DNA of 64,000 nt from Saprospiraceae bacterium (GTDB taxonomy: Bacteria; Bacteroidota; Bacteroidia; Chitinophagales; Saprospiraceae): contig JAIBCI010000054.1 of NCBI GenBank assembly GCA_019694255.1, positions 1-64,000 on the forward strand. Reading direction: 5' to 3'. The notes under the pieces are model-generated. The model did no database searches, was not told where the DNA came from, and worked only from the letters and a program-made list of their open reading frames with translations. A program made the translations under genes and the position numbers. Positions within the stretch are counted from its first letter, which is position 1. Every line of letters starts with the position of its first letter. Of this stretch, positions 58,024 through 64,000 are shown piece after piece.

Positions 58024-59034
58024 TCATACATAGGCGCGGACTATTTTCTCCGTCTGGCTGATTCTGAGCTGAAGGTGGTTAAAGAGTCTCATACTCGCCC
58101 GGCTTTCTTTATTGGAGATTCTTTCGGAGAAAGTCTCGAGTCTTTCCATCCAATGTGCCGCATAGTCACAGATATCCTTGTCTGAAGACTTGATGTAATT
58201 TGGGTTATCTAGTGTAATATAGAATGTCGATTGTTCTTCTGACTTGGCAAGAATGACGTTGCCGGTATGGGTAAGATCGTTAATGAATAAGGTGAAATTG
58301 ACATCTTCACTAAACTTCCGTCTTGCGTCCATTTTAGATCCTCTGCTGCACATTTCTGCGAGATCCGCAGTCAGTGCATAGATGCTCTCGAGAATCAGAA
58401 TGGCCTCGCCGGGGTCTTTGAACAGGCCAGCCTGAAGGAAATACTCCAGCTGAAAAAGAGTGGTATCCAACACATTCATATTCCAAAACTCGCGGCTGGG
58501 CACCCTGGAGAACCCGCTGATCAACTGCACGGACAATTGATCAAACTGGGCATTAAAAATATCCGAGTGAAGTGAAAACAAATGCTGCTTCTTCGAGGGG
58601 AAGTCCCAGGCGGTCCTCATAAAGGCATATGCCTTGAAGCGGGCGAGATTAGGGTAATAAAAATGATAGAACAACGGAATCTCTCTCGTCGCATAGTACA
58701 CGTGAAAGTGTTTATATTGTGACATCAGATTAAGCTCACCCGCAATCAGTCTGATGAACTGACCCGCATCCTGTATCTTGACTGAGCGAAATGGCAGATC
58801 GAATGCGATGAGGTGCTGCGGCGCCTCGAGTATAATGTGATCCAACGATAGGTTAAGGCGTCGAACGAGCTGAATCAGTTCCTCGGTGGAGAATTCGATC
58901 TCACCCCTCATTTTTTTATAGACTGAACTCCTTCCTTTATTGAGTTCTTTGCAAAGAAAGTCAAGGACCTCATCCGCGCCGACCAGGCTGGCGATCCGGT
59001 CTATCAACAATTTGTTGAAAATGATCGTATCCAT
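58024..59034 (-). CDS. HTH-type (BetR/XRE-like) regulator with uncharacterised C-domain
   Basis: A 336-residue protein. The N-terminal ~75 residues form a helix-turn-helix module: DFLCKELNKGRSSVYKKMRGEIEFSTEEL, of which the Gly-x-x-Ser-Val-Tyr turn is typical of XRE/BetR-like DNA binders. The remaining ~260 residues are alpha-helical and unrecognised. Such proteins are common in Saprospiria. Targets are unknown. Confidence 0.75.
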   Translation of the reverse strand: MDTIIFNKLLIDRIASLVGADEVLDFLCKELNKGRSSVYKKMRGEIEFSTEELIQLVRRLNLSLDHIILEAPQHLIAFDLPFRSVKIQDAGQFIRLIAGELNLMSQYKHFHVYYATREIPLFYHFYYPNLARFKAYAFMRTAWDFPSKKQHLFSLHSDIFNAQFDQLSVQLISGFSRVPSREFWNMNVLDTTLFQLEYFLQAGLFKDPGEAILILESIYALTADLAEMCSRGSKMDARRKFSEDVNFTLFINDLTHTGNVILAKSEEQSTFYITLDNPNYIKSSDKDICDYAAHWMERLETFSERISNKESRASMRLFNHLQLRISQTEKIVRAYV

Positions 59035-59288
59035 TGAGTCAATTTATGACTTTGAAATCGAAAATCTACTTACTATTTCTCAATAAAGGACACAGTTTTA
59101 ACAATAGAGCGTCGAAATAGCCATTATTCTATATATATTACTATTCTTAATATGTTAATGTCAAAAATGGATTCATAATTTTGCGCTTTATCTAAGAAAT
59201 CACCTTAAGATTGTATGTACATTTTTAAATGCTCCATATGATTCAGGAGCCTTTAAATGATGGAAATACAATACTTCAACACAAAATC

Positions 59289-59798
59289 ATGAAAAATCAA
59301 ATCGATCTTCAACTGCTGGTGTTCTCCTTCCTCATCTTATTCATGTTCTCTTGTTGTCAGAACGAAGATCCTTGCCCAACCTGCTTCAAGGATATTGTCA
59401 GGTGCAAGGTCAACGGCAAGGAATGGGTATCCAATTGCGCGAGTAATGATCCATTGTTTGGATGCAATTCGATTAAAACTAAATATAATAATGATCCACC
59501 ATTTTTTGAATTCTTAGCTTTTAATGACAAATTGGGTGATGGATTTCACTTAATTTCTCGATCATCTTTTAAATTATTAGATACTGTTAATCAATATAAT
59601 TATGAACGAAGTTATTACAATAAAAATAAGATAGATGATTGTCATGGATTCTCAATAGATACTTCAGTTGGTTTTTTTATCATAAAGAAATTCGACTCGA
59701 ATTCTCGAATAATCAAAGGAGAATTTGAATTTGAATGTTTTAATAATTGCAAGGATACAATCTCGATATCTGATGGGTACTTTGCCCTTAGCTATTAA
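59289..59798 (+). CDS. Cys-rich lipoprotein, tandem copy 1
   Basis: A 169-residue lipoprotein starting at MKNQIDLQLL (59289); an ATG 60 bases upstream lacks a proper signal. The lipobox is MFSCC (Cys near 23). The mature part shows DPCPTCFKD, RCKVNGKEWVSNC and DPLFGCNSI, shared with the protein at 59913: D-P-C-x-x-C-F-K, [RK]CK[VI]NG-x-[ED]W and D-P-L-F-G-C-x-S-I. The Cys count and spacing suggest disulfide bonding outside the cytoplasm. Overall layout recalls small secreted beta proteins of the DUF6252 kind. Confidence 0.72.
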   Translation: MKNQIDLQLLVFSFLILFMFSCCQNEDPCPTCFKDIVRCKVNGKEWVSNCASNDPLFGCNSIKTKYNNDPPFFEFLAFNDKLGDGFHLISRSSFKLLDTVNQYNYERSYYNKNKIDDCHGFSIDTSVGFFIIKKFDSNSRIIKGEFEFECFNNCKDTISISDGYFALSY

Positions 59799-59912
59799 AG
59801 CTATGTTGAATAATTCCACATATAATAGAAAAATAATTATGTTATTCTCAAAACAATATAATTGCAAGATAATTAAATCACAGAAATTTATTAAACAATA
59901 AAAATTAAACAT

Positions 59913-60428
59913 ATGATAAAATTTAATAACTTCCTACATCTATTACCATTTCTTCTTTTCTTGAGTTGCTGCACAGATGACTCTGGCGGAACTGACCCTT
60001 GTAAGGATTGCTTCAAAAATGAATTTAAATGCAAGATAAATGGTGTAGATTGGTCTCCTTATTGCGAGCCAGATCCTTTATTTGGATGTAAATCAATAAT
60101 TATAGAGTATTATAATGTGGATAAATATCTTGGTATAATTGCAGTTAACGATAACTTAAACAATGGAATGCACCTAGCTATTAGAAATGTGGATTTATAC
60201 AATCGAAGTTGGCAAAGGCTTAGATATTACAATGATATTTACTCTGACCACAATAAAAATTCCGGTTGCAAATTATTTGAACTTGATACTTTTAATACCG
60301 AAAATTTTAAGATTCTACAACTTAATGAAACTGAACGAATTTTGGATGCTGAATTTAAATTTAAATGCTACTCTAATTGCCTTGATACAATTCAAATTAA
60401 TTCAGGAATATTAAAAATTAAATATTAA
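59913..60428 (+). CDS. Cys-rich lipoprotein, tandem copy 2
   Basis: A 171-residue lipoprotein (lipobox FLSCC, Cys near 19). It repeats the pattern of the preceding gene: DPCKDCFKN, KCKINGVDWSPYC, DPLFGCKSII, then HLAIRNVD and a final C-x-x-x-C-x-D-T-[IL]-x-I-[NS]. The pair arose by tandem duplication, then diverged. It is followed after 180 bases by the large lipase/solenoid gene. Confidence 0.72.
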   Translation: MIKFNNFLHLLPFLLFLSCCTDDSGGTDPCKDCFKNEFKCKINGVDWSPYCEPDPLFGCKSIIIEYYNVDKYLGIIAVNDNLNNGMHLAIRNVDLYNRSWQRLRYYNDIYSDHNKNSGCKLFELDTFNTENFKILQLNETERILDAEFKFKCYSNCLDTIQINSGILKIKY

Positions 60429-60610
60429 TAATCAAACATTTAATAGCCAGTCGACTCAATATCCATTTCAATTGAAATTATTGAACACTACTTAATGCTT
60501 CTATAGCATTATTTATAAATCAATAATCTTCGAATAACTTAAATCTTATCTAACCCATATTGAAGCTAAAAATATTAAGTCTTCAATATACAAAATAATT
60601 TCTAAAAATT

Positions 60611-62611
60611 ATGAAGACAAAAATCACTTTCAGTGTAATGGCATTGCTATGCCTGCTGATCAGATCATTGACAGCTCAGTCTCTTGAGCAGAAAGTGTTG
60701 AATGCACTATCAACACTGGATCAATCACAAGTGCCGTCTCAGATACTCTACGAGAGATCGCTGGAATACTTACCGCTTAAATCTATTGATGGCTGGACCC
60801 AAGTTGATACCATCAATACATCTATGTTCCAGCTTGGACTTGCACATGGGATGATGGAATTCGCTTATGTAGATACAAGTCATAGGGCTAATATTGATCC
60901 ATACTTCGACCTTATAGATCAAGTAAAAGCTAACCAAGATACAATTCCTATTGGCTTACTACTTTATACATTCGATAGATTCAAACCATGGGCTATTGAC
61001 AGTAATCTTATCTACACTTCGAATAATCAATTCTATGATGTCATAGGACGGAATCAGCTTCCCTATTTATCAGATACTACAATCATCATGTCAGTCGGAA
61101 CGGGTGTAAGCCATAAGAAAGAGTTCAAGCTTAGATTCCATCAAGACTTATTCAAGACGAATATGAACTCTGGAATCGACTCAATTTTAATTTATGTTGA
61201 TGATGGAACTGGATGGATTAGAATACTGCCTGATCAGATTGTAGATGTAAGTTATAGCGACTATGATACCTACATAATAAAGATGAAAGTATATCTGAAT
61301 GATGGGACAATCAGATATACTTCTGATATCCTAGTAATAGAACCTGAAACTTCAGGATTCGCTATGCCAGAAGGCTATAGTTCTTCACCTGATGGAAACT
61401 TCCATATTGGTCCCCAAGGTACAGGTGTTACTGCATATTACTTCATAGGTAATAAGTGTAATGATGGTAAGATCAGAAAGCCATTCATCTTGCTTGAGGG
61501 CTTCGATCCAGCAGGAAAATACAATTGGGATTTTGCAATGAAATCACCTAATGGAATATTATTAAGAGATTATTCTTTGAATGAAGCACTTTCAAAAACA
61601 ATGAAAAAAGAGGATTACGATATCTTCTTTATTAATTATGATAATGGTTCACAAAATATCTTCGAGAATGCGAAGTGGGTGAGAGAAGCGATTATTGAGA
61701 TTAATAAGCGCAAGCATGAAGCTGGAAGCACAGAGAGCAATGTAGTAGTTGGAGCAAGTATGGGTGGACTTGTAGGTAAGATAGCATTACGCAAGATGGA
61801 GCTTGATGGGCCAGCTCATGAGACAGAAAGTTACATCAGCTTTGACTCGCCACTACTCGGAGCTAATATTCCATTGGGAATGCAGATGATGGTTGATCAT
61901 TTAGGGAATCATGAAGTCTTCTTTAAGAAGTTGAAGGATAGACAAGAGGCACTTGGTGCTGGCTATAATGCATTGAATTCAACTGCGGCGAAGCAAATGC
62001 TTTATTATCACGCTAGTCTTGCAGAAAAACACAATACACCTTCCTATGAACTATATGATGGAACTGCTGAAGTACTAGGTGCTTACCATACTACATTCAT
62101 GAACCAACTAAATGCCCTTGGCAATCTAAACATACCGCATTATGGTATAGCTAATGGTTCTATAGTAAAGCAGAACGGTAAGGGCATTGGAATGAAGTTC
62201 GAACCAGGAGATGTCTTAATGAATGAAAACATTTGTCTGTCGTGTGGTGAATGGACTGGACTTATCGTTGGGTTAAATCATCTAGTAGAAATTAAAGCAA
62301 TTACTAACGGATCATGGGTTACAATGTATGAAGGTACTATTCATCAAAAATTCTTAGCACTTGATTTTAAAGATGCAAGATTATTTACAGGCGCAGGATT
62401 TCTTCCCTACGATAGTGCTCCTGGGGGACTTAGAATCTTTAATAGCATAGGAGAAGATGGAAATGAAGAAGAAACTGGGCATGACTGGATTTATCAAGCA
62501 TTCTGCTTTATACCTACTGTAAGTGCGCTTGCTATAAATCTATCTGATCCTTACTTTCAAGCAGTAACACTTACGAATAAAGAGTACGTTCTGAATAATG
62601 GATACACTTAA
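60611..62611 (+). CDS. Secreted alpha/beta-hydrolase (lipase-like) part of a large solenoid protein
   Basis: A 666-residue exported segment with a signal peptide (1-22, ending LTAQ). The hydrolase core (about 285-430) has KPFILLEGFD, the nucleophile Ser383 in VVVGASMGGLVGK and ISFDSPLLGANIPLG, a form seen in Bacteroidota lipase-like proteins of the PGAP1 kind. The TAA at 62609-62611 is followed in the same frame by 463 open codons to the window edge, so this is probably the N-terminal part of a much longer protein. Low GC (about one third in sampled lines) sets it apart from its left neighbours. Confidence 0.78.
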   Translation: MKTKITFSVMALLCLLIRSLTAQSLEQKVLNALSTLDQSQVPSQILYERSLEYLPLKSIDGWTQVDTINTSMFQLGLAHGMMEFAYVDTSHRANIDPYFDLIDQVKANQDTIPIGLLLYTFDRFKPWAIDSNLIYTSNNQFYDVIGRNQLPYLSDTTIIMSVGTGVSHKKEFKLRFHQDLFKTNMNSGIDSILIYVDDGTGWIRILPDQIVDVSYSDYDTYIIKMKVYLNDGTIRYTSDILVIEPETSGFAMPEGYSSSPDGNFHIGPQGTGVTAYYFIGNKCNDGKIRKPFILLEGFDPAGKYNWDFAMKSPNGILLRDYSLNEALSKTMKKEDYDIFFINYDNGSQNIFENAKWVREAIIEINKRKHEAGSTESNVVVGASMGGLVGKIALRKMELDGPAHETESYISFDSPLLGANIPLGMQMMVDHLGNHEVFFKKLKDRQEALGAGYNALNSTAAKQMLYYHASLAEKHNTPSYELYDGTAEVLGAYHTTFMNQLNALGNLNIPHYGIANGSIVKQNGKGIGMKFEPGDVLMNENICLSCGEWTGLIVGLNHLVEIKAITNGSWVTMYEGTIHQKFLALDFKDARLFTGAGFLPYDSAPGGLRIFNSIGEDGNEEETGHDWIYQAFCFIPTVSALAINLSDPYFQAVTLTNKEYVLNNGYT

Positions 62612-64000
62612 TTAACTGATTACGAAGGCTCTCAGCAATATGAACAGAGAATATTCAGGACACAGACTTTCTTAGATTACAATATGGATCATGTCACTTT
62701 AGACAAAAATATTGCGAAATGGCTGATTAAGAATACAACAACTATTCGTAATCTTACATCACCGTTGAGATCAATATATCATATTGGAGAAGGCTATAGA
62801 GTCAATGCAGATAATAAATTATTTAAGACCCGGAATATAATTGACTTTGATCTAAGTATCGAAGATGAAGGATCTTTGTGGGTAGGTAGGACTGGCAAGA
62901 TTGGATACACGAATGATATTGAAAATCCTAATAATATTATACAGCATGGAATGCAACTACATATTAAAAAGAAGCCATGTATTCTTGATACTACAGTTGT
63001 CTCACTAATCAATGGAGGTAGTATTATAGTCGGGCAAGAAGAAGTAGATCATACAGCTAGCCTTTCTGTATGGGATTCGGCGAGATTAATACTTCGCAAT
63101 CTTGGTGTAATGACTATTGACAACAAGTCTGAAGTTAATATCAATAAAGGCGGAATTATCAATATTGGAAATGGTGGAAAATTCGAACTTCATGCGGAAT
63201 CCGTCATGCACATCTATAATGGTGGAAAATTAGTTATTGATCTCGGGGGAAAATTAATTGCCGAAGTAAAATCGAAGATCTATATTCATGATGGAGGAAC
63301 AGTACACCTGCTTAATGGAGGGATCTTGAACCTTACCGAAGATGCAGAATTAATTGTAGAAGCTCATGGAAAAATTATTGTAGATGAGGGCGCTATCCTA
63401 AGATTGGTAGATGGAGTGCTTACTGACGACGGAAGATGCAAGATTACTGTTAAAGACAACGGTATTTTTAGATATAATGGAGAATGGAAGCATCAGGGTA
63501 ATGGTTACATACAGCTTGACCATAATTCCAAATTAGATATCGATGTGGACAAGGACTTCAGTGCCAGAGGTTTTATGAAGGAAGTACGGTTTCTCCGATT
63601 GAATCAGTATTGTCATCTGAATATTATTTGTCAGGGCGTATCACTCGGTAGAGGTAGAATTGATATGGAGCCCAGCAGTGATATCACAACGGAGGCAAGT
63701 ATTCATCTGGATAGTCTTGGCGTTCAGGGGACAGTGGGGTATGCCCCGCAGAAGAATAATGCGCATGGTTTTATCACAAAAGGAGGTATAGGCAATAAAG
63801 TAACAACCAATTTTTGTAACTTTAAGGATATCGAGGCCGGTATCAGGTCGGATGTATGGGCCAAGCTCGGGCTTGAGCTTCTTGACATTAAGCGAACGGT
63901 CTTTACGCTTGTCGATTACCCCGTGCATATGGATGGTATCATTAAAGCAGTCTTTGATTCAGTTTATCTAATCAGCGGGAAGAATTCTACTCTTCTATAT
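62612..64000 (+). CDS. In-frame continuation of the lipase/solenoid protein, open to the right edge
   Basis: From 62612 the frame of the preceding gene stays open without a stop for 463 codons to base 64000 (first internal ATG 62684). This length is not expected by chance at this AT content. About residues 130-270 of this part consist of short repeating strands: NGGSIIVGQ, KGGIINIGNGGKFELH, NGGKLVIDLGGKLIAE, DGGTVHLLNGGILNL, HGKIIVDEGAILRLVDG, the pattern of a beta-solenoid with ~20-residue turns ending in x-G-G/N-G-G. The first part (DYEGSQQYEQRIFRTQTF) reads as continuation of the hydrolase region. The C-terminus, perhaps with a T9SS domain, lies beyond the window. It is translated only if the TAA is an error or read through. 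Confidence 0.7.

Noticed and set aside
1..64000. Stop-codon reassignment to explain the in-frame TAA and TAG
   Set aside because: TAA, TAG and TGA all end intact, full-length genes elsewhere in the window; the lesions are local.
1..64000. CRISPR array, prophage or complete IS element
   Set aside because: No regularly spaced repeats, no transposase or phage structural gene was seen.

Overview
The window looks like a chromosomal segment of a Bacteroidota bacterium, most likely of the Saprospiria type. Three secreted proteins end in type IX secretion (T9SS) sorting domains. Promoters fit the Bacteroidota sigma pattern TTTG-N19-22-TAnnTTTG. Other marks are OstA-like and BatE-like proteins, a ~630-residue PurF, the gene order mutL-rhomboid-rhomboid-endonuclease, and three mevalonate-pathway genes (mevalonate kinase, type 2 IPP isomerase, class II HMG-CoA reductase). 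This placement is inference from gene content; no marker rRNA is present.

Layout. 0-3.7 kb (minus): tripartite RND efflux pump (permease broken by a frameshift at the left edge, plus adaptor lipoprotein). 4-10 kb (minus): two paralogous small membrane proteins, an isoprenylcysteine-methyltransferase-like enzyme, a T9SS surface protein and an SRPBCC protein. 10.5-17.8 kb (minus): secreted GH38-type glycosidase, cyclopropane fatty acid synthase-like enzyme, beta-helix T9SS protein, VOC protein. 18.2-21.7 kb (minus): SDR, half-size MFS, GNAT, Cys-rich mini-ORF, ion channel. 21.8-27.5 kb (plus): macro-domain protein, T9SS protein, exported caspase-TPR protein, membrane protein. 27.9-38.5 kb: mevalonate kinase, odhB with two following genes, rplU-rpmA, batE-like/ostA, then fni-mvaA. 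38.5-45.4 kb (minus): small outer-membrane-like protein, rny, and a translationally coupled block gpmI, Ig-like lipoprotein, lptB and two small lipoproteins. 45.5-48 kb: DUF4783 protein, metallo-hydrolase, tRNA(CAU). 48.5-51.3 kb: AT-rich orphan LytS-type sensor kinase. 51.4-57.8 kb: purF diverging from mutL, two rhomboids and an EEP nuclease. 58-64 kb: HTH-type regulator, two tandem Cys-rich lipoproteins and a very large secreted lipase/beta-solenoid protein cut by one in-frame TAA and open to the right edge.

How the genes work together. The clearest units are isoprenoid synthesis (three mevalonate enzymes at two loci), envelope biogenesis (LptB, OstA-like, the Ig-like lipoprotein and small lipoproteins), central metabolism (gpmI, odhB, purF), and surface or secreted proteins. 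Three reading frames show single-event lesions (frameshift near 60, TAG at 20628-20630, TAA at 62609-62611). Either this is a draft or metagenomic assembly with residual errors, or these are real pseudogenes; sequence alone cannot decide. The most interesting items are the unlisted 463-codon continuation of the lipase/solenoid protein, the paired palindromes in front of a textbook promoter at 22.4 kb, the OdhB that lacks an E3-binding domain, and the defensin-like cysteine pattern in the mini-ORF.
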